64,000 nucleotides of DNA, from positions 2,607,001-2,671,000 of the forward strand of contig NC_007761.1 of the NCBI RefSeq assembly GCF_000092045.1, given 5' to 3'. Positions 25,775 through 34,577 of this stretch are shown in pieces. A program made the translations under genes and the position numbers. The stretch's first letter is position 1. The number at the start of each line of letters is the position of its first letter. The notes beneath the pieces are model-generated. The model was not told the DNA's origin and searched no databases. It saw only the letters and a list, made by a program, of their open reading frames with translations. This stretch comes from Rhizobium etli CFN 42 (GTDB lineage Bacteria > Pseudomonadota > Alphaproteobacteria > Rhizobiales > Rhizobiaceae).

Positions 25775-27123
25775 ATGGATTATATGACACCATTTGGAGA
25801 AGGAGATGCTGCCCGCGAGATTCGTTCTACTTCGCTGCGGTTTGTCGTCCTTCTGATCCTCTTCGCCAATCTGGTCTTCGGCGACGGCCAGTCCAGCTTC
25901 GCAACCCACATGAGCGTAGCCCTGGTGTATCTGGGCATCAGCGTCGCGTCGATCATCACCGCCACATGTTTCCCAGGACGAGATAATCTGAAGGCAGGCT
26001 TTGTCGCGCTCGATGCGGTGCTGGTGGTCGTCGTTCTCTATGAACACATCCTGGCCAGCCCGATCACCGACAACCACAATCTCACGACATCCAGCCTGGT
26101 CGTTGCATTCATTCTTCTCAATCATATAGCACTCAAGCTCGACCACCGTCTGATCGTGCTGTTCTCGAGCACCGTGGTGGCGTGCTGGCTTATGATGCTG
26201 GCGATCATGGCCTACCGACACCATGCAAATGCGGCCGGTTCGCTGCTGGGTAATTTCTTCAGCCAGGACCTGGTTCTGGCCAGCAGCTTCGATTCACGGC
26301 GCTGGCAGTTTATCTGCTCTTGCTGGAGCACGACCGCACGCGCAGGCATGCACTGAAGATCGAGGAGCGGCGCATGAACCTGTCGAGGTTCTTTTCACCG
26401 ACCGTCGTTTCAGATCTGCAGGATGCGAGCGCAGTTCTCGACCTTGAACGTCGAGACGCGGCGATCATGTTCGTCGACATCAGGGACTTCACCAGCTATT
26501 CCGAAATCGCCGATCCCCGCGAGTTTGCGCGTGTCCTGGCGGAGTATCGTCGGATCGTCGCGGGCACCGTATTTGCCTATCGCGGCACGGTCGACAAGTT
26601 TATCGGCGATGGCGTGATGGCGGTGTTCGGGCAACCGAAGCCGCAGCCCGACGACGCCACCCGGGCCTTGGCATGCGCCTTGGAACTGACCACGGCACTC
26701 GACGACTGGCGCCTTTCCAATTCCAAACGCGGCAGTCCGGCATTGGCAACAGGTGTGGGCCTTCACTTCGGCACGGTCATCGGGGGCGTCCTTGAAAGCG
26801 GCTTCCATGACGAGTTCACCGTCATCGGCGACGCAGTGAACGTCGCTCAAAGGCTTGAGGCGCTGGCGAAGTCCCTGGCAGTCCCTCTGGTTGTCTCCGA
26901 CGATCTGTTGCGCAGGATCCCCGGCGAATTGAACGGCAGCCACTGGTATCGACAGCAGGCGGTCAAGCTCGCCGGACGTCGCGAGCCGATCGACATCGCT
27001 TACATTCGCGGGAGCTCCACCCCCAGGGCGCGAACGAATGATGTTTATGAAGCCGGCGGCATACAGAGCGACTTCCAGGTTCTCTTACCAACTATGCCCT
27101 GCGCCCGCCCATCGGAGAGGTAA
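25775..27123 (+). pseudogene. Membrane-anchored class III adenylate cyclase, frameshifted
   Basis: The 5' frame (25775-26356) encodes about five hydrophobic helices (FVVLLILFANLVFGD, HMSVALVYLGISVASIITAT and more). The next frame (through 27123) continues with TALAVYLLLLEHDRTRRHAL, a catalytic domain with VDIRDFTSYSEI and FIGDGVMAVF (both metal Asp), and DEFTVIGDAVNVAQRLE. The break is near 26288-26293 in TTCGATTCACGG; one extra base would join the frames into one protein of about 440 residues. The catalytic half has an ATG at 26320 or 26374 and could be made alone without its anchor. It follows the copper operon by 73 bases. A sequencing error is possible. Confidence 0.8.
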
Positions 27124-27301
27124 TCCTTGCGGTCGACGAAAACCCGGGCGGGCTGACACTTGACCCGCCTTGGATCGATCGAGCTTTTTCGCACTGCCGC
27201 TCAGGAAACCGGAGCGTTGCAGAGCGCTGCCCAGAGATCATGCTTCCAGTCACCGCCGGATGCCATGGAAACATCAACGGGATAGTCAACGGCGCTAATC
27301 C
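27124..27301. other. Short gap after the cyclase
   Basis: About 180 bases between convergent genes. I see no ORF with support and no clear terminator. Confidence 0.3.
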
Positions 27302-27568
27302 TCACCATCGCGGGCGCAGCGCAGCGCACACTTGCTTCATGCCGTCCGCCGTCGCGATAGAGGACGGCCCCCCACGGTCGGCTTCCGAGAGCGTGATGAT
27401 GGCGTCGAAATCGAAAGCGGAATAGCGGGAAGGTCTTCCCTCAGCGATACTGAGGCTCACGGATCCGCCATCGCCGAACGAGGCGGTATGAAACACAGCC
27501 TGGCCGGAAGCGAAAGATATCGACGTCGGCACGATGCACAGGATCAGAGTCAAAAGAATTCGGCGCAT
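27302..27568 (-). CDS. Small secreted hypothetical protein
   Basis: An 88-residue protein with a clear signal peptide (MRRILLTLILCIVPTSISFA). The mature part (SGQAVFHTASFGDGGSVSLS, then FDFDAIITLSEADRGG) looks like a short beta-rich periplasmic domain. GGGAGGCGG precedes the start. It is convergent with the cyclase and stands at the right edge of the copper region. No family is recognised, and no metal-ligand clusters are present. Confidence 0.5.
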   Translation of the reverse strand: MRRILLTLILCIVPTSISFASGQAVFHTASFGDGGSVSLSIAEGRPSRYSAFDFDAIITLSEADRGGPSSIATADGMKQVCAALRPRW

Positions 27569-28119
27569 TTCCGCCTCCCACGGTCAATGCAGCGCAATTA
27601 TCCTAGCACATCCGCGGGCGCACCGCGATCAACGCGATGCCAGGATCGCCTCCCTACATGGGATGAAGAATCCTCGAACAGGCCCCTGCTTTTGTGCTCA
27701 AGACACTGAGGACGAACGCCTTCAACAGTTCGCCTGTGCCTTCAACGTCCGATTTCTCAGTTCAACATGGTTCAGCTAGTGTCTTCGATGATTTCGCTAC
27801 CGTCATGGGTGGGCAGGGATCGATTCCTCGCCCTCGTGATTGAACGTCGCGGTCGCCCTGAAGCTTGCTGTCTCGAATGCCGTTGCAGGTGGGAGTTGGC
27901 GAAGTTCCAATGGCGCGGCCGATAGTGTCAAAGCAATTGGTGCCGACAAAAATCAATCGCCATAAGCCATCCCCGAGCGCCGACATAATTCAATACTATT
28001 GATGTTATCCATAAACTCTATTCGTTTGAATGATGGGTTCCCCAAGCCCATATTTGCAACATGGACATGACGAACCTCCCATCGATGACCATGTCCCTGA
28101 CCAGGAAAGGAACTGGAAA
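27569..28119. other. About 550 bases without a supported gene
   Basis: No ORF here has a recognisable domain. A minus-strand frame at 27762-27986 (MSALGDGLWRLIFVG...) is too uncertain to call. Near 27990-28002 there is a short dyad TCAAT-ACT-ATTGA in A+T-rich DNA, a possible regulator site for the DUF1127 gene at 28120. Confidence 0.35.
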
Positions 28120-28320
28120 ATGACCACGCTCACCTATCGCGGTGGCGGCAAGCCCTTCACCTCCGGCGCAAGCCGCTTTGATCTGGTAAATTATGCCCAC
28201 AGGCTCGTACTTGCCTGGACACGCTGGCGGACCGCCCGCGAAATCGAAGCCATGCCGTTCGACATCCGCAAGGACATTGGCTGGCCGAGCACGGACGACA
28301 GCAAGCACCGGACCATGTAA
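28120..28320 (+). CDS. DUF1127 family protein
   Basis: A 66-residue protein. The N-terminal part MTTLTYRGGGKPFTSGASRF leads to the DUF1127 core WRTAREIEAMPFDIRKDIGW. AGGAAAGGA precedes the ATG. Small DUF1127 proteins are abundant in alphaproteobacteria and have been tied to phosphate and carbon metabolism and RNA turnover. A good terminator follows, so it is a monocistronic transcript. It lies upstream of the GlxA-type regulator, but the terminator separates them. Confidence 0.88.
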   Translation: MTTLTYRGGGKPFTSGASRFDLVNYAHRLVLAWTRWRTAREIEAMPFDIRKDIGWPSTDDSKHRTM

Positions 28321-28347
28321 TGAATGCGACATTTCTCCCGAAATGAG

Positions 28348-28380
28348 GGCGGCGTCTGCCTTACGCAGCGCCGCCTTTTT
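28348..28380 (+). terminator. Rho-independent terminator after the DUF1127 gene
   Basis: GGCGGCG (28348-28354) pairs with CGCCGCC (28369-28375); TGC/GCA pairing inside extends it; TTTTT follows at 28376-28380. A textbook structure 27 bases after the stop codon. Confidence 0.9.
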
Positions 28381-28601
28381 CGCGTCCGCTGTCTCGTTCC
28401 CAGACGTTTTCAGGCCTGAATTTCAGTTGCCTGTAAGTCTCTTTTCCACCCTGCCCGCGGTCCCGCCTCCGGCTCGGCCGGTCAAATCCCGGTCAATGTC
28501 GCATATTTGCTCTTCACGGCCGCATTTTTCCATGCGAGTGTCGCTTTCAGGACATCGGCGCGACGCATTCCGCGCAACGAATATGTCATCGTCCCTCGAG
28601 C

Positions 28602-29633
28602 ATGGATTTCGCTATGAACAGGATGCAGATCAAGAAGCGTTCGCTGGTCTTCTTTATGGTACCGCAATTCACCATGCTGCCCTTCTCGGCGGCGGTGGAC
28701 ACCTTGCGCATCGCCAATCGCATGCTCGGCTACCAGGCCTATACTTGGCGGCTCGCCTCCGTAGATGGAGAAAAGGTCTATTCTTCCCGCGGCATAGGCA
28801 TCGAGGCGAATTCCTCGCTTGCCGAGGAGCGCCGTCATCTCGGCGGTGAAAACCGGCCCGGCATGGTGCTCGTCTGTTCCGGCATCGATATCGAAGAGTT
28901 CAACAACAAGTCGGTCAATGCCTGGCTGCGTGAATGCTACAATCGCGGCGTCGCGGTCGGCAGTCTCTGTACGGGAGCGCATGTGCTTGCGCAGGCCGGT
29001 CTTCTGAACGGCAAGCGCTGCGCCATCCACTGGGAGAACCTGCCCGGCTTTTCTGAAGCCTTCCCGCAGGCGGAGGTCTATGCCGACCTCTACGAGGTCG
29101 ACGGCAATCTCTATACCTGCGCCGGCGGCACTGCCTCGCTCGATATGATGCTGAACCTGATCGGCGAGGATTTCGGCGAAAGCCTAGTCAACCGCATCTG
29201 CGAACAGCACCTGACCGACCGCGTGCGCAACCCGCACGACCGCCAGCGCCTGCCGCTGCGCGCCCGTCTCGGCGTGCAGAACGCCAAGGTCCTGTCCATC
29301 ATCGAGCTGATGGAAGGCAATCTCGCCGAGCCGCTGTCGCTGATCGAGATCGCCGATGGCGCCGGTCTCTCCCGCCGCCAGATCGAACGGCTGTTCCGCC
29401 AGGAGATGGGCCGTTCGCCGGCCCGCTACTATCTGGAAATCCGACTTGACCGCGCACGCCACCTGCTGGTGCAGTCCTCGATGCCCGTCGTCGAGGTCGC
29501 CGTCGCCTGCGGCTTCGTCTCGGCCTCGCATTTCTCCAAGTGTTATCGCGAACTCTACCACCGCTCACCGCAGCAGGAACGCGCCGAGCGCAAGATGACC
29601 ATGGCGACGGCAAGGCAGGCTGTTGCGGCTTGA
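28602..29633 (+). CDS. GlxA-family AraC-type transcriptional regulator
   Basis: A 343-residue regulator. Residues about 15-190 are a DJ-1/PfpI-like amidotransferase-type domain (FFMVPQFTMLPFSAAVDTLR, then VGSLCTGAHVLAQAGLLNGK with a Cys in the nucleophile-elbow position). Residues about 225-325 hold two AraC helix-turn-helix units (LSLIEIADGAGLSRRQIERL, VVEVAVACGFVSASHFSKCY). Such proteins often control choline, carnitine or betaine breakdown, but no catabolic gene is adjacent. The start could be 28602, 28614 or 28623; all are ATG. Confidence 0.9.
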   Translation: MDFAMNRMQIKKRSLVFFMVPQFTMLPFSAAVDTLRIANRMLGYQAYTWRLASVDGEKVYSSRGIGIEANSSLAEERRHLGGENRPGMVLVCSGIDIEEFNNKSVNAWLRECYNRGVAVGSLCTGAHVLAQAGLLNGKRCAIHWENLPGFSEAFPQAEVYADLYEVDGNLYTCAGGTASLDMMLNLIGEDFGESLVNRICEQHLTDRVRNPHDRQRLPLRARLGVQNAKVLSIIELMEGNLAEPLSLIEIADGAGLSRRQIERLFRQEMGRSPARYYLEIRLDRARHLLVQSSMPVVEVAVACGFVSASHFSKCYRELYHRSPQQERAERKMTMATARQAVAA

Positions 29634-29670
29634 GGCGGCCGCAACACAAGGATCTGACCGTTCCTTCGTC

Positions 29671-29742
29671 ATGCTCGGGATTATCCCGAGCATCTAACTA
29701 CAGGTTGATGCGGCATCAGATCCTCGGCACAAGGCCGAGGAT
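29671..29742. repeat. Two intergenic hairpin repeats
   Basis: ATGCTCGGGAT/ATCCCGAGCAT (29671-29681, 29683-29693) and ATCCTCGG/CCGAGGAT (29720-29727, 29735-29742). The second matches the palindrome at 57125-57147, so it belongs to a dispersed family. The pair lies between convergent genes and may stabilise 3' ends. Confidence 0.65.
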
Positions 29743-29766
29743 GACGACCAGTGGTGACAGGCCACC

Positions 29767-31098
29767 CTACTGCGCCGCCTCCTCCGTCATCTTGGCGTCG
29801 GAATAGACCTGATTGCGGCCCCTGTGTTTGGCCATGTAGAGGAATTGGTCGGCGGCGTTCAAATAATTCTCGAAGGTCTCGTAGCCGCCGATCTCGGCAA
29901 TGCCGATCGAAATCGTGACGCCGAGGTCCTCGTCGTCGGCGGTGACCTTCAACCGCGATATATCCGAGCGGATCTCATCGCAAAGCTTGGTCGCAGCAGC
30001 CGAGTCCATCTGCGGGAAGAGGATGGCGAATTCTTCGCCGCCAAGTCGCGAGAGAAGATTGTCGCTGCCTTCGAAGATCGTAAACAGCCGGTTCGCGACC
30101 GCCTTCAGCACCTTGTCGCCGATCTCGTGGCCATAGGTATCGTTCAGGCGCTTGAAATGATCGATATCGAGGATGGCGACTGAACTCGGCACTTTCAGCC
30201 GCAGGCATTCGTTCACCAGCTTCGGGCCGTTGTCGTAGAAGTAACGGCGGTTATAGAGGCCGGTCAGGTAGTCGCATGCCGCCGCTGCCCTCAACTGCCG
30301 CATCTGCGCCAGCGTCTCGGCATTGTTGGCAATACGGCATTGCAGCTCCTCGGCGACAAATGGCCGGTAGAGGAAGTCGCTGGCGCCCGCCTTCAGGAAA
30401 CTGGCTGACAGCATGCGGTCGTTGGACGAAGAGACGCCGATGACGCGCAGCCTGTCGGAACCAAAGCGATGGCGGATGCGCCGCGTCAGCTCGTAGCCGC
30501 TCATGTCGGGCATGTGATGATCGGTGACGACGAGTTCGATGTCGCTGTAGGCTTCGAGAGCGGCCAACGCCTCGAGCCCCGAGCTTGCCTCGACGACGAG
30601 ATATTGCTGCGCCTTCAAGAGATCGACGAGCACCTGGCGTGCCGAGACGACATCGTCGACGACGAGGACCCGCGTCTTGCGGTTGGAGATCGCCCGGCGG
30701 ACGGTGGCAACCAGATTGTCGAGCGCGAATTCATTATCCTTCAGCACGTAATCGATGACATTGCGCTCCATGATCCTGTTGCGCGTATTGAGATCGAACG
30801 TGGCGGTAAAGACGATTGCTGGAATATCGTGCTCGATCGTGCAGTCGAGCGCCTCGCCATAGGGCGAATCCGGCAGGTTGAGATCGACGACGGCCATGGT
30901 GTAGCCGTGACCGTCTTCGGCAAGCTCCCTGCGAAGCGCCTTCAGCGACGAGCAGGATTTGACGGCAAGCCCAAGTTCCGTCTGGAACCGGTGACAGAGC
31001 ACGGCGGAAAACATCCGGGAATCTTCAACCAGAAGTATTTTGAGCCCGCCGGAGCGCAGCCCGATTCCATCCCGCTGAAAATCCGCTTGAAAAGCCAC
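29767..31098 (-). CDS. Diguanylate cyclase response regulator (REC-REC-GGDEF)
   Basis: A 443-residue PleD-like protein. The first receiver has phosphoacceptor D72 (AVVDLNLPD) and the second D193 (VVTDHHMPD). The GGDEF domain has an intact active site LGGEEFAILF (GGEEF about 353-357) and YDLTG-type entry motif CDYLTGLYNRRYFYDNG. It makes cyclic di-GMP from two GTP. The product-inhibition RxxD site expected before GGEEF is not present (EGSDN instead), so feedback control may be weak. The start is GTG at 31098 behind a strong GGGGGGAA site; the longer frame to 31194 is Pro/Ala-rich and unlikely. Confidence 0.92.
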   Translation of the reverse strand: MAFQADFQRDGIGLRSGGLKILLVEDSRMFSAVLCHRFQTELGLAVKSCSSLKALRRELAEDGHGYTMAVVDLNLPDSPYGEALDCTIEHDIPAIVFTATFDLNTRNRIMERNVIDYVLKDNEFALDNLVATVRRAISNRKTRVLVVDDVVSARQVLVDLLKAQQYLVVEASSGLEALAALEAYSDIELVVTDHHMPDMSGYELTRRIRHRFGSDRLRVIGVSSSNDRMLSASFLKAGASDFLYRPFVAEELQCRIANNAETLAQMRQLRAAAACDYLTGLYNRRYFYDNGPKLVNECLRLKVPSSVAILDIDHFKRLNDTYGHEIGDKVLKAVANRLFTIFEGSDNLLSRLGGEEFAILFPQMDSAAATKLCDEIRSDISRLKVTADDEDLGVTISIGIAEIGGYETFENYLNAADQFLYMAKHRGRNQVYSDAKMTEEAAQ

Positions 31099-31284
31099 AG
31101 CCGCTATTCCCCCCTGCGCCTCACGGGCTCGACTCGGCCCTCCCCCCGGCGGGGCGGACGATAACCGAGCGGCCTGTGCGCGTGAAGGGGACAAATGATG
31201 GTGTTACTTGTAATTGCAAAAATTCGATGCCGGTCCCCGACCGGCATCCCCGCCTCACTGGCAATACTCAAGCTGGGTGAGCCG

Positions 31285-32115
31285 TCAGGCAACCGCCCGC
31301 TCCTTGCGCATCGACTGGATTTGCAAAAGCGTATCGAGATTCTGATTGACGCGGCAGTAGAACTCCTCGTCGATGAAGGGGCGCAACATGAAATCATTGC
31401 CGCCGGCTTTGAGGAACCGCGCCGAAAGCAGCCGGTTCGAGGAGGAGGAAACGCCGATGATGCGCAGTTCATGTGAGCCTATATTGGCGCGAATGCGCCG
31501 GGTCAGCTCGAAGCCGTCTATATCGGGCATATTGTAATCGGTGATCATCAGGCCGATGTCGCGGTTGGCCTTCAGGATTTCCAATGCCTTGGCGCCGTTT
31601 TCGGCGGTGCTGACGCGGAAATTATAGCGTTTCAGTCGGCTCGAAAGCAGGGCGCGCGCCGTCGCACTGTCGTCGACGATCAGCACGTGATGGCGGTGAT
31701 TGGTCAAGAACCGGCAGATCGATTCGGCCAGGAGGTCGACGGCGAAGACGTTGTCCTTCAGGATATAATCGACGATATCCTTGGCCATCAGCTTGTCGCG
31801 CATGCTTTCATGGAAGGTGCCGGTAAAGACGATGGTGGGAATGGAGAGATCGACCAGATATTCCAACGCCTCACCGTTTTCGGCGCCGGGCAGATTGATA
31901 TTCGAGATCGCCAGCGTGATCGGATCGGAAGATTTGTCGTAGGCAAACTGCAAATCCTCGAAGTTGCGGCAGATCTCGACATTAATGTCGAACAATTCCT
32001 TGAGGCGTTTGCTGATCATCGAGGTGAAGACGTTTGAATCTTCCGCGACGATAATACGCGCGCCGGCAAACATCTCTCCGGAATATTGCATCCCCGAAAT
32101 ACCCAAAAACGCCAT
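31285..32115 (-). CDS. Dual-receiver response regulator without output domain
   Basis: A 276-residue protein made of two receiver domains. It is collinear with the first 276 residues of the adjacent diguanylate cyclase, motif by motif (VAEDSNVFTSMI; FTGTF; DYILKDNVFAVD; SSSSNRLLSARFLKAGGNDF). The first receiver has Asn72 (ISNINLPG) where the neighbour has Asp, so it probably cannot be phosphorylated. The second keeps D193 (MITDYNMPD). It looks like a paralogue that lost GGDEF and now may act through protein contacts. Start at 32115 after AAAGG; an ATG at 32151 is also in frame. Confidence 0.9.
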   Translation of the reverse strand: MAFLGISGMQYSGEMFAGARIIVAEDSNVFTSMISKRLKELFDINVEICRNFEDLQFAYDKSSDPITLAISNINLPGAENGEALEYLVDLSIPTIVFTGTFHESMRDKLMAKDIVDYILKDNVFAVDLLAESICRFLTNHRHHVLIVDDSATARALLSSRLKRYNFRVSTAENGAKALEILKANRDIGLMITDYNMPDIDGFELTRRIRANIGSHELRIIGVSSSSNRLLSARFLKAGGNDFMLRPFIDEEFYCRVNQNLDTLLQIQSMRKERAVA

Positions 32116-32159
32116 GGTAAACCTTTGATGTAAATTCTGTCCCCGGCTCAAACTGATAC

Positions 32160-32459
32160 ATCAATTGATTTGAATAATTATTAATCAGCACCTGCCGTTA
32201 CGATATGAAGAAGCGGTGCAATGGTGGCCCTGCGATTTCCTTGCAAATATGATTAAGAGTCTGTTCGAGAAAGCGGATAGCGGGCCGGCCTTCGTGTCAT
32301 GAGCTTGATCATTGCAGCCTGGATGAACGTAGCGCATGCTGCTTCTACATGTTGACGCGTGGTAGCGGGTGTCCAGATCATTTCTCCCCGTTTGTCGCAC
32401 TGGAGGAATTTCCAGACATTCATGTTATGCGTCGTTGGCGAATACGGCATGAGATCGCG
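32160..32459. other. Spacer upstream of the dual-receiver gene
   Basis: About 300 bases. It holds the A+T-rich promoter area for the minus-strand regulator. A minus-strand frame (32253-32450) ends with FIQAAMIKLMTRRPAR, which resembles a transposase C-terminal tail; too short and uncertain to call an element. Confidence 0.3.
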
Positions 32460-32687
32460 ATGCAGGAAACCAGATCAATAGCCTATGCTGGTTTCAGAAC
32501 CCCGAGCCTTCTTAGCGTGCTGACGGTCTTGGCAGCGGGACTGCTCTCCGGTTGCGCCAGAATGCCCCCGGTATTTTCAGATGATGGCGCGACAATTTCA
32601 TTCAAGGTTGAAAAGTTTAGGTACCGGGTTCCTGGTCAAACCGAAGTGTCTTGCGATCTTGATGATCAGCGAAAATTGGCAGTTTGA
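32460..32687 (+). CDS. Possible small lipoprotein
   Basis: A 75-residue frame starting MQETRSIAYAGFRTPSLLSV with lipobox AAGLLSGC and a short polar mature part (ARMPPVFSDDGATISFKVEK). The ribosome site is weak and several upstream ATG codons are in frame. The leader and lipobox are convincing, the rest is not recognised. About 250 bases downstream to the 32938 gene hold no clear feature. Confidence 0.4.
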   Translation: MQETRSIAYAGFRTPSLLSVLTVLAAGLLSGCARMPPVFSDDGATISFKVEKFRYRVPGQTEVSCDLDDQRKLAV

Positions 32688-32937
32688 AACAATGGCCTAA
32701 CCTCCGAGTTGGCGGTGGCTGGGCTTCCCTTCCGTGGCGTCGTCTTAGTTGAATTCGATGGGCGGCGATTTAGGCCCGCCGAGCGCCCCTAAGTTGCGTG
32801 GCCCGAACTGGTTGCCCCTTTGGAGCCTCGCCTCGAAGCTCGCAGTTTTCGAACAGGCTCTAAGAATTCATCCGGCTGGCCGACCTCCTGCGAAGCAGTT
32901 ATAAAGAGCCAGCGATCCGAAACGCCGACAGGTTTCC

Positions 32938-33921
32938 ATGACCCGATCCGATCCCGTGATCGAATGGCTTCTCGATTCCGACCCGGCCATCCGCTGGCAG
33001 GTGATGCGCGACCTCATCGACGCGCCGGAGCCGGAATGGATAGCCGAGCGGGTCAAGGTGGAGACGGAAGGCTGGGGCGCGAGGCTGCTTGCCTGCCAAG
33101 ACGAGGACGGCCAATGGGCGGGCGGCGCCTTTCTTCCCGCCGGCTTCGACCCGCGCGAGTGGCGCGAGCGCGGCCAGCCGTGGACGGCGACCAATTTTTC
33201 GCTATCGCAATTGCGCGAATTCGGTCTCGATGCCGCCTGCGAGCAGGCCAGGCGCACCGTCAAATTGATCGGCGCCAATGCCCATTGGGAGGAAGGCGGT
33301 CAGCCCTATTGGCAAGGCGAAGTCGAGGAATGCATCAATGGCCGCACGGTCGCTGACGGCGCCTATTTCGGTATCGACGTCTCCTCCATTGTCGAGAGAT
33401 TGACCGGCGAGCGCCTCGATGATGGCGGCTGGAATTGCGAACGCTGCAGCGGCTCGATTCGGTCGTCCTTTGCCAGCACCATCAACGTGCTGGAGGGCCT
33501 GCTGGAGTTCGAGCGAGCGACCGGTGGTACGCCGCAATCACGGGAGGCACGCGGAACAGGCGAGGAATTCCTGCTCAATCGCGACCTCTTCCGCCGTCTC
33601 GGCACCGGCGAGCCAGCCGACGAACGCTTCCTGCATTTCCTGCACCCGAACCGCTGGCGCTACGACATCCTCCGCTCCCTCGATTATTTCCGGTCAAGCG
33701 CCCTCCTGACCGGCTCCGCCCCCGATCCGCGCCTCGGCGAGGCGATCGCCCATCTTCGCATCCGCCGCCTTCAGGATAGCAGATGGCCGCTCGACTGGAC
33801 GCTGCCTGGGCGCGTCTGGTTCGAGATCGACGAGGGAGAAGGTCAGCCCTCGCGCTGGATCACGCTTCGGGCGATGCGGGTGCTCCGATGGTGGGATGCC
33901 CATCACTCAGTCCATGCGTGA
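32938..33921 (+). CDS. Conserved hypothetical protein, squalene-cyclase-like repeats
   Basis: A 327-residue soluble protein. It begins MTRSDPVIEWLLDSDPAIRW and contains helix pairs with Trp/Gly motifs (DEDGQWAGGAF, LDDGGWNCERC, LQDSRWPLDWTLPG) like the repeats of the terpenoid cyclase/prenyltransferase toroid. The catalytic DxDD of squalene cyclases is not evident, so it may not be a cyclase. No signal peptide is present. Next to it are a DUF6428 gene and the arsenic operon, but a functional tie is not visible. Confidence 0.7.
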   Translation: MTRSDPVIEWLLDSDPAIRWQVMRDLIDAPEPEWIAERVKVETEGWGARLLACQDEDGQWAGGAFLPAGFDPREWRERGQPWTATNFSLSQLREFGLDAACEQARRTVKLIGANAHWEEGGQPYWQGEVEECINGRTVADGAYFGIDVSSIVERLTGERLDDGGWNCERCSGSIRSSFASTINVLEGLLEFERATGGTPQSREARGTGEEFLLNRDLFRRLGTGEPADERFLHFLHPNRWRYDILRSLDYFRSSALLTGSAPDPRLGEAIAHLRIRRLQDSRWPLDWTLPGRVWFEIDEGEGQPSRWITLRAMRVLRWWDAHHSVHA

Positions 33922-34007
33922 CACCAAGCCCCGCAAGCGCAAGGCGTGCGCCTCGACCGCGCGCAGCAATTCGGGGCGGCCCACCATTGCCCGATCCCTA
34001 CGGGTCT

Positions 34008-34535
34008 CTACGCACAGCAGCCGCTCCTCGCCGCCGACGGACCGCAGCAAGCCGCAGCCTTTCTGCTCTCCTCGGCGATCCAGCGGTCGCGCGGCTTGCA
34101 GCTTGCCGGCCGCGGCGAAAGTTCGACATGCACAGCCTCGCCGCGTAGAACCGGCATTGCGGCGCAATAGAGCTGTAGCGGCCGCACGCCGTCGCTGACT
34201 TCGAAGGTAAGCTTGACCGAACCGTCGAGCTGCACATGCTCCGACACCTTACGGACTATCGCACGGAATTTTCCAGCCGGCATGTGCGTGCGTTCGCCGC
34301 CCTCCTCGATGTCCCAAAGCTGGATGAAGATCTCAGTCCAGGCCTCGGGATTGGCACCGCAATCAAGTGCCGAGAATTGGCCCGCCTTGACCTCGGTGAT
34401 ATGATAGCCCGGATTCACCGGCCTGCCATCGTAATGGAAAATCAGCGACGCGTCCTTGTCGCCGGAGAGCGCATCAAGCAGCTGACCGAGGCTGATCTCC
34501 TCTGCCTGAATTTTATTGTTGTCGATGGCGTTCAT
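34008..34535 (-). CDS. DUF6428 protein with Cys-rich tail, divergent from arsR
   Basis: A 175-residue protein. Residues about 1-140 are the DUF6428 domain (EEISLGQLLDALSGDKDASL, then IFHYDGRPVNPGYHITEVKA, RTHMPAGKFRAIV). The tail has vicinal Cys pairs at 163-164 (AACCGP) and 173-174 (SGCC), good ligands for As(III). It is divergent from arsR over 42 bases containing a shared dyad, so it is probably part of the arsenic regulon. The ATG at 34535 starts the conserved domain; the long frame upstream is the antisense of arsR. A role in arsenite binding or delivery is inferred. Confidence 0.8.
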   Translation of the reverse strand: MNAIDNNKIQAEEISLGQLLDALSGDKDASLIFHYDGRPVNPGYHITEVKAGQFSALDCGANPEAWTEIFIQLWDIEEGGERTHMPAGKFRAIVRKVSEHVQLDGSVKLTFEVSDGVRPLQLYCAAMPVLRGEAVHVELSPRPASCKPRDRWIAEESRKAAACCGPSAARSGCCA

Positions 34536-34550
34536 CTGCGCTAATCCTCG

Positions 34551-34576
34551 TTTCAACGATTCAAGGACTATTGAAA
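34551..34576. promoter_or_regulatory. Putative ArsR operator
   Basis: TTTCAA-N14-TTGAAA within the 42-base space between the divergent DUF6428 and arsR starts. An inner ATTCAA half-site at 34559 is also present. ArsR-family dimers bind such TTCAA/TTGAA dyads. One site would repress both directions. Confidence 0.6.
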
Positions 34577-34577
34577 T

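Noticed and set aside
32253..32450. Possible transposase tail (FIQAAMIKLMTRRPAR)
   Set aside because: Resembles the end of some insertion-sequence transposases, but it is short and I found no inverted repeats or target duplication to define an element.
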